The notes under the pieces are model-generated. The model was not told where the DNA came from and did not search any database. It saw nothing but the letters and a program-made list of their open reading frames with translations. The translations under genes were made by a program, and so were the position numbers. A stretch of 64,000 bases of DNA from Microbacterium sp. LKL04. GTDB lineage: Bacteria > Actinomycetota > Actinomycetes > Actinomycetales > Microbacteriaceae. Location: positions 1,798,001 through 1,862,000 of the forward strand of contig NZ_LT627736.1 of assembly GCF_900102005.1 (NCBI RefSeq), given 5' to 3'. Within the stretch, counting starts at the first letter, position 1. Each line of letters opens with the position of its first letter. Shown here one piece after another: positions 8,146 through 16,810 of the stretch.

Positions 8146-8825
8146 GCGAGGTCGCGGCCCCGAGCAAGTCGCAGCAGGCGTACGCGTGGATAAAGGAGCG
8201 CATCGTCAGCGAGGCGTTCACCCCCGGCTACCGCCTCGTCCTCGGCAGCATCGCGGGCGAACTCGACATGAGCGTCGTCCCGGTGCGCGAGGCGATCCGC
8301 CAGCTCGAGGCCGAGGGTCTCGTCACCTTCGAGCGCAACGTCGGCGCGCGCGTCGCGATGGTCGACGACTCGCAGTACCGCTTCAGCATGCAGGCGCTGT
8401 CGATCCTCGAGGGCACCGCCACCGCGCTGTCCGCCCGCGCCCTCACCGAGTCCGACGTCCGGCGAGCGCGCGACATCAACGAGCTCATGATCGAGACGCT
8501 CGACCACTTCGACCCACGCGCCTTCACCCGGTTGAACCAGGAGTTCCACGCGACCCTCTTCGAGCGCTGCGCGAACCCGCGGATGCTGGAGCTCGTCCAG
8601 GTCGAGTGGGCGCGGCTCGGGCACCTCCGCGATTCCACGTTCAGCTTCGTGCCGGGGCGCGCGCAGGAGTCGGTCCGCGAGCACGAGCAGATCCTCGTGC
8701 TCATCGAGCGGAGCGCTCCCCTCAGCGAGATCGAGTACGCCGCGCGTCGACACCGCTCGGCGACCCTCGACGCCTACATGACCCACGAGCACCCCGACCA
8801 GGCCCTCGGCCTGCCGAACTTCTGA
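8142..8825 (+). CDS. GntR family transcriptional regulator (FCD subfamily)
   Basis: 227 residues. The N-terminal winged helix-turn-helix, about residues 10-75, contains SIAGELDMSVVPVREAIRQLEAEGLV, the canonical GntR recognition region. The C-terminal helical FCD-type ligand domain (90-215) has a histidine-bearing NQEFHATLF and a later EHEQIL. The start codon overlaps the preceding stop (ATGA). Embedded in the aromatic catabolic operon, it probably senses a pathway acid and represses at the 6600 region and perhaps at 445 (inference). No second local regulator competes for this role. Confidence 0.88.
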   Translation: MSEVAAPSKSQQAYAWIKERIVSEAFTPGYRLVLGSIAGELDMSVVPVREAIRQLEAEGLVTFERNVGARVAMVDDSQYRFSMQALSILEGTATALSARALTESDVRRARDINELMIETLDHFDPRAFTRLNQEFHATLFERCANPRMLELVQVEWARLGHLRDSTFSFVPGRAQESVREHEQILVLIERSAPLSEIEYAARRHRSATLDAYMTHEHPDQALGLPNF

Positions 8826-8848
8826 CCCCTCGAGCAAGGACGCACGAC

Positions 8849-10360
8849 ATGACGGATCCCACGCTGGCGGCGCCGCACACGCCCGCCGACCTGCCCACCC
8901 GCATCCAGCACTACATCGACGGTGCCTTCGTCGACTCGGCGGACGGCGACACGTTCGACGTCCTCGATCCCGTGACGAACCGTGTCTACCTGCAGGCCGC
9001 GGCCGGCAAGAGGGCCGATGTGGATGCCGCCGTCGCCGCCGCGCGCCGCGCGTTCACCGACGGCCCGTGGCCGCGGATGCTGCCGCGCGAGCGCTCGCGC
9101 GTGCTGCACCGCATCGCCGACATCGTCGAGTCGCGCGACGCCCGGCTCGCGGAGCTCGAGTCGTTCGACTCGGGTCTGCCGATCACGCAGGCGCTCGGCC
9201 AGGCCCGTCGCGCCGCCGAGAACTTCCGGTTCTTCGCCGACCTGATCGTCGCCCAGTCCGACGACACGTTCAAGGTGCCGGGTCGCCAGATCAACTACGT
9301 CAACCGCAAGCCGATCGGCGTCGCGGGGCTCATCACCCCGTGGAACACGCCGTTCATGCTCGAGTCCTGGAAGCTCGGTCCCGCCCTCGCCACGGGCAAC
9401 ACGGTCGTGCTGAAGCCCGCCGAGTTCACTCCCCTCTCGGCATCGCTCTGGGCCGGGATCTTCGAAGAGGCCGGCCTCCCGCAGGGCGTCTTCAACCTCG
9501 TCAACGGCCTCGGCGAGGACGCCGGCGACGCGCTGGTGAAGCACCCCGACGTGCCGCTCATCTCCTTCACCGGCGAGAGCTCGACCGGCAAGCTCATCTT
9601 CGCCAACGCCGCTCCCTGGTTGAAGGGCCTGTCGATGGAGCTCGGCGGCAAGAGCCCCGCGATCGTCTTCGCCGACGCCGACCTCGACGCCGCCATCGAC
9701 GCGACGATCTTCGGGGTCTTCTCCCTCAACGGCGAGCGCTGCACGGCGGGCAGCCGCATCCTCGTGCATCGCGACGTGTACGACGAGTTCGTCGAGCGCT
9801 ACGCCGCCCAGGCGCAGCGCGTGAAGGTCGGATTCCCGCACGATCCTGCCACCGAGGTCGGTGCCCTCGTGCACCCCGAGCACTACGACAAGGTCATGTC
9901 GTACGTCGAGATCGGCAAGGGGGAGGGTCGCCTCGTCGCCGGCGGCGGTCGCCCCGAGGGGTTCGCCGACGGCAACTTCGTCGCGCCCACGGTGTTCGCC
10001 GACGTGCCCCCGACGGCGCGCATCTTCCAGGAGGAGATCTTCGGACCCGTCGTCGCGATCACGCCCTTCGACACCGATGAGGACGCTCTCGCCCTCGCCA
10101 ACGACACGAAATACGGCCTCGCCGCCTACGTGTGGACGAACGACCTGAAGCGGGCCCACAACTTCTCGCAGGCCGTCGAGGCCGGCATGGTGTGGCTGAA
10201 CTCGAACAACGTCCGCGACCTGCGTACGCCCTTCGGCGGCGTGAAGGCCTCCGGACTCGGTCACGAGGGCGGCTACCGCTCGATCGACTTCTACACCGAC
10301 CAGCAGGCCGTGCACATCACGCTCGGCAAGGTTCACAATCCCACCTTCGGCACGCGCTGA
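8849..10360 (+). CDS. hpaE: 5-carboxymethyl-2-hydroxymuconate semialdehyde dehydrogenase
   Basis: 503 residues, full-length aldehyde dehydrogenase. The NAD site includes TPWNTPFML and VLKPAEFTP. The general base is Glu264 in MELGGKSPA and the catalytic nucleophile is Cys298 in NGERCTAGSR. The C-terminal EEIFGPVVAITPFDTDEDAL and GLGHEGG are family motifs. It oxidises the aldehyde formed by HpaD ring cleavage to 5-carboxymethyl-2-hydroxymuconate using NAD+. AAGGA at 8836-8840 precedes the ATG at 8849. The position between the GntR gene and hpaD supports HpaE over other dehydrogenases. Confidence 0.9.
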   Translation: MTDPTLAAPHTPADLPTRIQHYIDGAFVDSADGDTFDVLDPVTNRVYLQAAAGKRADVDAAVAAARRAFTDGPWPRMLPRERSRVLHRIADIVESRDARLAELESFDSGLPITQALGQARRAAENFRFFADLIVAQSDDTFKVPGRQINYVNRKPIGVAGLITPWNTPFMLESWKLGPALATGNTVVLKPAEFTPLSASLWAGIFEEAGLPQGVFNLVNGLGEDAGDALVKHPDVPLISFTGESSTGKLIFANAAPWLKGLSMELGGKSPAIVFADADLDAAIDATIFGVFSLNGERCTAGSRILVHRDVYDEFVERYAAQAQRVKVGFPHDPATEVGALVHPEHYDKVMSYVEIGKGEGRLVAGGGRPEGFADGNFVAPTVFADVPPTARIFQEEIFGPVVAITPFDTDEDALALANDTKYGLAAYVWTNDLKRAHNFSQAVEAGMVWLNSNNVRDLRTPFGGVKASGLGHEGGYRSIDFYTDQQAVHITLGKVHNPTFGTR

Positions 10361-10389
10361 ACCCGCCTCGATCACGCAAGGACGCTGAC

Positions 10390-11553
10390 ATGAGCCACCG
10401 CGACGGCATGACCAAGACCTCCTCCGGGTTCTTCGTCTCGCAAGAAGCCCCCATCCGCACCGACGACCCGGTGCAGACCCCCACCTCCCCCGCCCCCGAC
10501 ATCCTGCGCTGCGCGTACATGGACCTGGTCGTCACCGACCTCGCGGCATCCCGCCAGTTCTACGTCGACATCCTGGGACTCCACGTCACCGAGGAGGACG
10601 ACGAGGTCATCTACCTGCGCTCGACCGAGGAGTTCATCCACCACAACCTCGTACTGCGGAAGGGTCCCGTCGCCGCCGTCGCCGCGTTCTCGTACCGCGT
10701 CCGCACTCCCGAAGACCTCGACCGGGCGGTCGCGTTCTACGAGGAGATCGGATGCCGCGTCGAGCGCCGCACCGAGGGGTTCACGAAGGGCATCGGCGAC
10801 TCGGTGCGCGTCGAGGACCCGCTCGGCTTCCCTTACGAGTTCTTCCACCAGAGCGAGCACGTCGAGCGGCTGTCGTGGCGCTACGACCTGCAGATCCCGG
10901 GCGAACTCGTCCGCCTCGACCACTTCAACCAGGTGACGCCCGACGTCCCGCGCGCGGTGCGCCACTACCAGGACCTGGGGTTCCGGGTGACCGAGGACAT
11001 CCAGGACGAGGACGGCACGGTCTACGCGGCGTGGATGCGGCGGAAGCCCACCGTGCACGACACCGCCGCGACCGGCGGCGACGGGCCTCGCATGCACCAC
11101 GTCGCCTTCGCGACGCACGAGAAGCACAACATCCTCGCGATCTGCGACAAGCTCGGCGCGCTGCGACGCTCCGACGCGATCGAGCGGGGACCGGGCCGGC
11201 ACGGCGTCTCGAACGCCTTCTACCTGTACCTGCGCGACCCCGACGGCCACCGGGTGGAGATCTACACGCAGGATTACTACACCGGTGACCCCGACAACCC
11301 GGTCATCACGTGGGACGTGCACGACAACCAGCGACGCGACTTCTGGGGCAACCCCGTCGTCCCGTCCTGGTACACCGAGGCATCCCTCGTGCTCGACCTC
11401 GACGGCAACCCGCAGCCCGTCCGCACCCGGGAGGACCGCAGCGAGATGGCGGTCACGATCGGCGCCGACGGCTTCTCGTACACCCGTGAGGGCGATGACG
11501 AGGCGATGCCCTCGTGGAAGCAGGGCGAGTACAAGCTCGGGAACCAGCTCTGA
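10390..11553 (+). CDS. hpaD: Homoprotocatechuate (3,4-dihydroxyphenylacetate) 2,3-dioxygenase, vicinal oxygen chelate type
   Basis: 387 residues, extradiol dioxygenase with two glyoxalase-like modules. Relative to the well-studied Brevibacterium fuscum enzyme (365 residues) every active-site residue is shifted by exactly 23: metal ligands His178, His237 and Glu290 (His155, His214, Glu267 there) and the acid-base His223 (His200). The C-terminal lid, about 345-387, is present. It opens the ring of homoprotocatechuate proximally with O2. The extra 23 residues are an N-terminal extension (MSHRDGMTK...), possibly overpredicted. It overlaps the next gene by one base (TGATG). Confidence 0.94.
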   Translation: MSHRDGMTKTSSGFFVSQEAPIRTDDPVQTPTSPAPDILRCAYMDLVVTDLAASRQFYVDILGLHVTEEDDEVIYLRSTEEFIHHNLVLRKGPVAAVAAFSYRVRTPEDLDRAVAFYEEIGCRVERRTEGFTKGIGDSVRVEDPLGFPYEFFHQSEHVERLSWRYDLQIPGELVRLDHFNQVTPDVPRAVRHYQDLGFRVTEDIQDEDGTVYAAWMRRKPTVHDTAATGGDGPRMHHVAFATHEKHNILAICDKLGALRRSDAIERGPGRHGVSNAFYLYLRDPDGHRVEIYTQDYYTGDPDNPVITWDVHDNQRRDFWGNPVVPSWYTEASLVLDLDGNPQPVRTREDRSEMAVTIGADGFSYTREGDDEAMPSWKQGEYKLGNQL

Positions 11554-12338
11554 TGCTGTCCACCGAGGACGTCTCGCGCATCGCGGACGAGCTCGCCGAG
11601 GCCGATCGTACGCACGGCGTCATCCCACGGATCACCGCACGCCACCCCGAGGCCACGGTCGAGGACTCCTACGCGATCCAAGGCGTCTGGCGCGACCGGA
11701 TGGTCGCGTCGGGCCGGCGCCTCGTCGGTCGCAAGATCGGGCTGACCTCCAAGGCGATGCAGCAGGCGACCGGGATCACCGAGCCCGACTACGGGGTCAT
11801 GTTCGACGACACCGTCTACCGCTCGGGCGACAGCATCCCCGTCGACCACTTCTCGAACGTCCGGATCGAGGTCGAACTCGCCTTCGTCCTTGCGAGCCCG
11901 CTCGAAGGCCCCGACTGCACGCTCGAGGACGCCCTCGCGGCGATCGACTACGCCGTACCCGCGCTCGAAGTGCTGAACTCGCACATCGAACTCGAGGGCC
12001 GCACGATCGTCGACACGATCAGCGACAACGCCGCCTACGGTGCAATGGTTCTCGGCATCGAACACCGCCGCCCCGACGAGATCGACCTGCGCTGGGTGCC
12101 GGGGGTGCTCTCACGCAACGGCGAGATCGAGGAGACCGGTGTCGCGCAGGGGGTCCTCGGCCACCCCGCGACGGGCGTCGCGTGGCTCGCCAACAAGATC
12201 CACCAGCACGGCGCACGTCTCGAGGCGGGCGAGATCATCCTCGCCGGCTCGTTCACGCGGCCGGTGTGGGTGTCGCGGGGCGACGAGGTGCGCTGCGACT
12301 ATGGGCCGATGGGAGTGATCGAATGCCGTTTCATCTGA
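11553..12338 (+). CDS. hpaH: 2-oxo-hept-4-ene-1,7-dioate hydratase
   Basis: 261 residues of the FAH-like hydratase/decarboxylase family (HpaH, MhpD, DmpE). Diagnostic stretches are GRKIGLTSKAMQQATGI, then the metal-binding EVELAFVL, then SNAAYGAM-like DNAAYGAMVLG and GVAWLANKI, and finally GSFTRPVWVSRGD. It hydrates the dienoate made after decarboxylation to 4-hydroxy-2-oxoheptane-1,7-dioate, the substrate of HpaI. Translational coupling to hpaD (TGATG) and a 16-base overlap with hpaI show the operon order D-H-I. Confidence 0.92.
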   Translation: MLSTEDVSRIADELAEADRTHGVIPRITARHPEATVEDSYAIQGVWRDRMVASGRRLVGRKIGLTSKAMQQATGITEPDYGVMFDDTVYRSGDSIPVDHFSNVRIEVELAFVLASPLEGPDCTLEDALAAIDYAVPALEVLNSHIELEGRTIVDTISDNAAYGAMVLGIEHRRPDEIDLRWVPGVLSRNGEIEETGVAQGVLGHPATGVAWLANKIHQHGARLEAGEIILAGSFTRPVWVSRGDEVRCDYGPMGVIECRFI

Positions 12339-13102
12339 ACCCGACGTTCCGCGAAGCGCTGACGGATGCCGACCGTCCCCTCGCGGGCATGTGGGTGTGC
12401 TCCGGGTCGCCGCTGGTCGCAGAGATCTGCGCAGGCTCGGGCTTGGACTGGCTGCTCATCGACATGGAGCACTCTCCGAACGGGCTCGAGTCGGTGCTCG
12501 CGCAGCTGCAGGCCGTCGCCGCCGCCCCCGTGACGGCGGTCGTCCGCGTGCCGATCGGTGACGTCGTGACGATCAAGCAGGTGCTCGACCTCGGCGCACA
12601 GAACATCCTCGTGCCGATGGTCGATACGGCCGCGCAGGCGGCGGAGCTCGTGGACGCCGTGCGGTACCCCCCGCGCGGGCGCCGCGGGGTCGGGTCCGCC
12701 CTCGCTCGCTCCGCCCGCTGGAACCGCGTCGAGGAGTACCTCGCCGGCGCTGACCGCCACGTGTCGCTGTTCGTGCAGGTCGAGACGGTCGAGGGCGTCC
12801 GGAACGCCGCCGAGATCGCGGCGGTCGACGGTGTGGACGGCGTGTTCGTCGGTCCGAGCGATCTCGCGGCCTCGATGGGCCTGCTCGGCGCGCAGACGCA
12901 TCCCGACGTCGTCGCCGCCGTCCTCGAGGCGTTCATGGCCGTGCGCGGTGCAGGCAAGCCGGTCGGCGTGAACGCCTTCGATCCGGATGCCGCGCAGCGC
13001 TACCTCGACGAGGGGGCGTCGTTCGTGCTGGTCGGCGCCGACGTCGCCCTCCTCGCCCGCGGATCCGAGGCGCTGGCCGCTCGATGGTCAGTTCCGCGCT
13101 GA
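12323..13102 (+). CDS. hpaI: 4-hydroxy-2-oxoheptane-1,7-dioate aldolase
   Basis: 259 residues, class II HpcH/HpaI aldolase. Characteristic segments are LLIDMEHSPNGLE, VVRVPIGD, DLGAQNILVPMVDTAAQAAE, the metal-site glutamate in FVQVETVEGV, GVFVGPSDLAASMG, and the C-terminal GASFVLVGADVALLARG. It splits the substrate into pyruvate and succinate semialdehyde, the last step of the pathway. The gene overlaps the end of hpaH by 16 bases and is the last in the operon; a convergent gene begins 4 bases later, leaving no room for an intergenic terminator. Confidence 0.93.
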   Translation: MPFHLNPTFREALTDADRPLAGMWVCSGSPLVAEICAGSGLDWLLIDMEHSPNGLESVLAQLQAVAAAPVTAVVRVPIGDVVTIKQVLDLGAQNILVPMVDTAAQAAELVDAVRYPPRGRRGVGSALARSARWNRVEEYLAGADRHVSLFVQVETVEGVRNAAEIAAVDGVDGVFVGPSDLAASMGLLGAQTHPDVVAAVLEAFMAVRGAGKPVGVNAFDPDAAQRYLDEGASFVLVGADVALLARGSEALAARWSVPR

Positions 13103-13105
13103 GCG

Positions 13106-14074
13106 TCAGCGGGAGGCATCCCACCACTGCAGGACGCGGAGCGAGAGGAACGTGAGCCACCGCGACGGCTGACCCTCGGGTGCGTCGATGTCGAACCATC
13201 GCCTGCCCTCGAGCGTCCGCCCCTGGTGCCACGTGCCGTCGGCGTCACGTGCGGCGCGGACCATCTCGATCGCCTCGGCGAGCCGCGGGTCCGGCGGGGT
13301 GCCGTCCTGCAGAGCGGCATCCCGGAAGTGATCGAGCGCGGCGAGCGTGCTGTACCGATGCCGGTTGGGGTAGACGAAATCGGTCACGAACGGTCCGACG
13401 AGGTCCCCTGTCGACAGCCGGTACGCGAGCCGCCGTTCGAGGAGGTACTCCTCGCCGCGGTGGCGGCTGTCGCGCAGTGCCGTGTCGCTAGTGGACGTCT
13501 CGTAGGCGAGCATGCCGCGCAGGGCATTCAGCGTGGAGTGGAACGACCCACGCACCGAGTCACCCTCCTCCGCCTCGCAGTTCCAGCCGCCGTCGGCGAG
13601 CTGATGCGCGGGGAACCAGCGCACCAGCGTCGAGACGTCCGCGCCGAGCCAGGCGCCCGTCCCGAGCGTGAACGCGTTGATGCAGACGTCCACCTCTCCA
13701 CCCCAGTGCGGGAGGTCGTCGTACTCCCAGCGGCTGTTGCAGTCGAGCTTCGCCGCGGTGTCCCCGAGAGCGGATGCCGGCACTCCCCACTCGCGCAGGT
13801 CTTTGAGCGTCCAGGTCGTCGCCGTCCACGGCTGGCCCGGCATCTCGGACTCGGGGCTGCCGAAGAACCCGGCCGGGAAGTACGCACCGCCCTCCCACTG
13901 CCCGTCGTCCCCCTGATGCGCGAGGAGCGTCGCTCCGTTCCCCTCGGTCGCGACGCGCGCACGCGTGGCCTCCCACTGCGCGGGCGGCGCGCCGAGCAGG
14001 TCGCGCTCTACCTGCCAGCGGAGCGAAGGGTCCGAGTCCAGCAGCCAGTCCAGCGTCGCCTGCGTGAGGGTCAT
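13106..14074 (-). CDS. Squalene cyclase / prenyltransferase-like alpha-toroid protein
   Basis: 322 residues. Repeated short motifs of the QW/prenyltransferase kind are visible: DDGQWEGGAYFP, LADGGWNCE and DADGTWHQG, along with TTWTLKDLREWG. These indicate an alpha/alpha toroid of the terpenoid-cyclase/prenyltransferase fold. The length is half that of a squalene-hopene cyclase and I see no DxDD catalytic acid motif, so a cyclase reaction is doubtful; many soluble homologues of this size are uncharacterised. GAGGAT six bases before the ATG suggests a leaderless promoter. It may share a transcript with nothing else. Confidence 0.7.
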   Translation of the reverse strand: MTLTQATLDWLLDSDPSLRWQVERDLLGAPPAQWEATRARVATEGNGATLLAHQGDDGQWEGGAYFPAGFFGSPESEMPGQPWTATTWTLKDLREWGVPASALGDTAAKLDCNSRWEYDDLPHWGGEVDVCINAFTLGTGAWLGADVSTLVRWFPAHQLADGGWNCEAEEGDSVRGSFHSTLNALRGMLAYETSTSDTALRDSRHRGEEYLLERRLAYRLSTGDLVGPFVTDFVYPNRHRYSTLAALDHFRDAALQDGTPPDPRLAEAIEMVRAARDADGTWHQGRTLEGRRWFDIDAPEGQPSRWLTFLSLRVLQWWDASR

Positions 14075-14113
14075 GTCCGCATCCTCGCGCGGGCCGCCGA
14101 CATCCGCCAGGGC

Positions 14114-14917
14114 TCAGCCCCGCTGAGCGAGCATCTCGCCGTAGCCGTCCTCGAACGTCGGGTACGCGAGGCCGTCGACGACCTCACCCAAGCGCGTACC
14201 GTCGAGCACGGTGCCGCGCCGTTCGGCGGGTTCGCCGCGCGGCGGCACCGGCACGCCCAGCCGGTCGGCGAGGAACGCGACCACCTCGCCCAGGGTCGCC
14301 GGGCGCCTGTCGACGGCGTGCAGCACAGCAGGCACCTGGTCCGCCTGCAGCAGCGTCAGGATCGTGCGGACGACGTCGGTCTCGTGGATGCGGTTGGTGC
14401 GGCGGTCGTGGTCCACGTCGGCGCCCGCCAGCACCTGACGGATGAGCCGGTCACGTCCCGGTCCGTAGATGCCCGCGGGTCGCAGGATCGTCGCCCCCAG
14501 CAGCGCGACCGCGCGCACCTCGCCATCGACGAGCTGTTGCGCGCGCTCCCCGCGGGGCCGAGGCTCGTCGCTCTCGGTCAGCGGCCTCTCGTCGCCGTAC
14601 CCCTCGAGCACCCGGGTGGACGACACCCAGATCGTGCGCGCCGGCCGCGCCGGCAGCGCCTCGGCGACACGACTGATCGCACCGGCGAGGAAGTCCGGCT
14701 CATCCCCCGGCGGCAGCGTCACGACGACCGCGTCGACCGCCGGCAGCGACTCCGTGAGCGGCCGGGACAAGTCCGCGGCGATGTGCCGCCAGCCGTCCGC
14801 ACCGGATGCCGCCGACCGCCGCAGCGTGACGACCTCGCCGCCCGCGCGGCGCAGTTCCTCCGCCACCCGCGATCCGATGCGTCCAGAACCGACCAGGAGA
14901 GTGCGTGGAAGGACCAT
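14114..14917 (-). CDS. NAD(P)-dependent epimerase/dehydratase-like protein (atypical SDR)
   Basis: 267 residues with an N-terminal glycine-rich dinucleotide motif LLVGSGRIGSRVAEEL, a DAVVVTLPPG strand, WVSSTRVLEGYGD (in which Tyr replaces the usual SDR tyrosine position by proximity), LRPAGIYGPGRDRL and a late TNRIHETDVVR typical of extended SDR epimerases. Substrate unknown; relatives such as YeeZ are uncharacterised. GAGGAT lies six bases before the start. It is followed closely by the squalene-cyclase-like gene on the same strand, 39 bases away, but each has its own promoter-like sequence. Confidence 0.75.
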   Translation of the reverse strand: MVLPRTLLVGSGRIGSRVAEELRRAGGEVVTLRRSAASGADGWRHIAADLSRPLTESLPAVDAVVVTLPPGDEPDFLAGAISRVAEALPARPARTIWVSSTRVLEGYGDERPLTESDEPRPRGERAQQLVDGEVRAVALLGATILRPAGIYGPGRDRLIRQVLAGADVDHDRRTNRIHETDVVRTILTLLQADQVPAVLHAVDRRPATLGEVVAFLADRLGVPVPPRGEPAERRGTVLDGTRLGEVVDGLAYPTFEDGYGEMLAQRG

Positions 14918-15083
14918 GCCCCCATCCTCTCAGCGGCGCGGGATGACGGCCGTGTAACAAAGCGACGCCGCCGCACCCGCGGCATCCGTCTGCGCGCGAG
15001 AATGAACTCCGGCTCCCCGCGAAACGCGGCGATGCCCACCCGACCCCCTCGTCCGAGCACCCTCGGCGCCCCCGGAGGCCCTC
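14918..15083 (+). promoter_or_regulatory. Divergent promoter region of the amino-acid importer
   Basis: This 166-base gap separates the SDR gene from the ABC operon. The only distinct signal is a GGAGG Shine-Dalgarno at 15075-15079 ahead of the ATG at 15084. The less GC-rich GTGTAACAAAG near 14952 may belong to a promoter; no operator or riboswitch was recognised. Confidence 0.3.
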
Positions 15084-15944
15084 ATGTCCCGACGTCCCGC
15101 CCTGCGCACCGCACTCGCCGCCTCCGCCGCGGCCCTCGCTCTGCTCCTCGGAGGCTGCGCGACGAGCGCCGCACCCGGGTCCGCGCCGTCCTCGGATGCC
15201 GCACCCTCCCCCGACGACTACGTCACGGCCGGCAAGTTCACAGTCGCGACCGGCGAGACCGCGTACGAGCCCTACGTCATCGACGACAAGCCTGAGACCG
15301 GCAAGGGCTTCGAGGCCGCCGTGGCGTACGCCGTAGCCGACAAGCTCGGGTTCGCGAAGGACGACGTCGAGTGGGTGCGCACGAGCTTCGAAGCCGCGAT
15401 CGCCCCCGGCCCCAAGAGCTTCGACGTCAACATCCAGCAGTACACGATCACCGACGACCGCAAGAAGGGCGTCGACTTCTCGTCGCCGTACTACGCCGCG
15501 AGCCAGTCGATCATCGCCCTGAAGGGCGGCAAGGCCGACGGCGTGACCGACCTCGCGGGGCTCAAGTCCCTGACGATCGGCGCCATGGCGAACTCGACCA
15601 GCGCGCTCACCCTCGATGCCCTCGACCTCGGCGTGACGCCGAAGCTCTACAACTCGAACGAGGACGCGACCGCGGCCCTCGGCGCCGGACAGGTGGATGC
15701 CGTCGTCCTCGACACCCCCACCGCCTACGTCGCGGTCAACTTCTACATCGAGAACTCGTTCTTCGTCGGTGAGCTCCCGAAGGCCGGCATCGAAGACCAG
15801 TGGGGACTCCTGCTCGCAAAGGACTCGCCGCTGACGCCCGCCGTGAGCGCCGCCGTCGACGAGCTGCGCGAAGACGGCACCCTGGCGGGGCTCGAGAAGG
15901 AGTGGCTGTCGGGGCTCACCGAGGGTGTGACGGAACTCAAGTGA
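15084..15944 (+). CDS. ABC importer substrate-binding lipoprotein (polar amino acid type)
   Basis: 286 residues. It has an N-terminal lipoprotein signal with lipobox LLGGC (Cys near residue 25), then a SBP_bac_3 domain: KFTVATGETAYEPYVI, GFEAAVAYAVADKLGF, FDVNIQQYTITDDRKKGVDFSSPYY and a closing LREDGTLAGLEKEW. Such proteins bind amino acids or their derivatives outside the membrane and deliver them to an inner-membrane permease. It is the first gene of a three-gene importer operon. The ligand is not evident; the FDVNIQQYTIT strand with Asp-Val replaces the more common Asp-Ala. Confidence 0.9.
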   Translation: MSRRPALRTALAASAAALALLLGGCATSAAPGSAPSSDAAPSPDDYVTAGKFTVATGETAYEPYVIDDKPETGKGFEAAVAYAVADKLGFAKDDVEWVRTSFEAAIAPGPKSFDVNIQQYTITDDRKKGVDFSSPYYAASQSIIALKGGKADGVTDLAGLKSLTIGAMANSTSALTLDALDLGVTPKLYNSNEDATAALGAGQVDAVVLDTPTAYVAVNFYIENSFFVGELPKAGIEDQWGLLLAKDSPLTPAVSAAVDELREDGTLAGLEKEWLSGLTEGVTELK

Positions 15945-15952
15945 GGACGCGC

Positions 15953-15958
15953 TAGCGT
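15953..15958 (+). promoter_or_regulatory. Internal leaderless-type -10 element before the permease
   Basis: TAGCGT ends six bases before the GTG at 15965 and lies in the 20-base gap after the binding-protein stop. This TAnnnT-N6-RTG spacing recurs at many starts in the window, so the permease and ATPase may have a secondary leaderless transcript. Confidence 0.35.
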
Positions 15959-15964
15959 CGATCC

Positions 15965-16810
15965 GTGAGTACCCCTACCCCGAGCGCGCTCGAGCTCGAC
16001 CGCCGCGCCTATCGGCGGAGCCGAGAGCGGCGGTCCGTGCTGATCGCGATCCTCTCGACCGCCGCGTTCGCGGTGATCGTCTGGGCGACCGTCATCAACA
16101 CGGAAGGCTGGGCGAAGGTCCAGCAGGGCTTCTTCGATCCTGCGACCGCGCTCGAGGCTCTTCCCAAGGTGTGGGACGGCTTCCTCATCAACCTCACGGT
16201 GCTCGGCATCTCGATCTTCACCGTGGGCGCCGTCGCACTCCTCATCGCTCTGCTCCGGACGCTCCGCGGGCCCGTCTTCTTCCCCGTCCGCGCGGTCGCG
16301 GCCGGCTACACCGACCTGTTCCGCGGGCTGCCCTTCATCATCGTGCTGTACCTCGTCGGATTCGGCCTGCCCACGATCGTCGGAGAACGCATCGATGAGC
16401 TGTTCCTCGGCATCCTCGCGGTCACCCTCACATACTCGGCGTACGTCGCCGAGGTGATCCGGGCGGGCATCGAATCGGTGCACCCGTCGCAGCGTCTCGC
16501 GGCGCGCGCGCTCGGCCTGAACCACGTGCAGACGCTCCGACGGGTCGTCCTGCCGCAGGCGCTCCGCAAGATGACGCCGGCGCTCATGAACGACTTCATC
16601 TCGATGCAGAAGGATGTGGGACTCATCTCGATCATCGCGGGTCTCGACGCGATCGCGCGCGCGAAGGGCGTCGTGGCGACGACCTACAACTTCACGCCGT
16701 ACGTCGTGGCCGGCATCCTCTTCATCCTGCTCGCGATCCCCACGATCCGTCTGACCGACTGGTACACGGCGAGACTCCGCGAGCGCGAGCAGTCGGGATC
16801 GGTCCTGTGA
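15965..16810 (+). CDS. Amino-acid ABC importer permease (HisM/GlnP type)
   Basis: 281 residues with a GTG start. The TM1 region follows a charged N-terminus; a typical GlnP/HisM permease core has WDGFLINLTVLGISIFTVGAVALLIAL, YTDLFRGLPFIIVLYLVGFGLP, the coupling-loop EAA motif VAEVIRAGIESVHPSQRLAARALGLNH...VVLPQALRKMTPAL, and a final helix. The EAA loop contacts the ATPase encoded next. It overlaps the ATPase gene by 4 bases (GTGA). A single permease suggests a homodimer. Confidence 0.92.
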   Translation: MSTPTPSALELDRRAYRRSRERRSVLIAILSTAAFAVIVWATVINTEGWAKVQQGFFDPATALEALPKVWDGFLINLTVLGISIFTVGAVALLIALLRTLRGPVFFPVRAVAAGYTDLFRGLPFIIVLYLVGFGLPTIVGERIDELFLGILAVTLTYSAYVAEVIRAGIESVHPSQRLAARALGLNHVQTLRRVVLPQALRKMTPALMNDFISMQKDVGLISIIAGLDAIARAKGVVATTYNFTPYVVAGILFILLAIPTIRLTDWYTARLREREQSGSVL

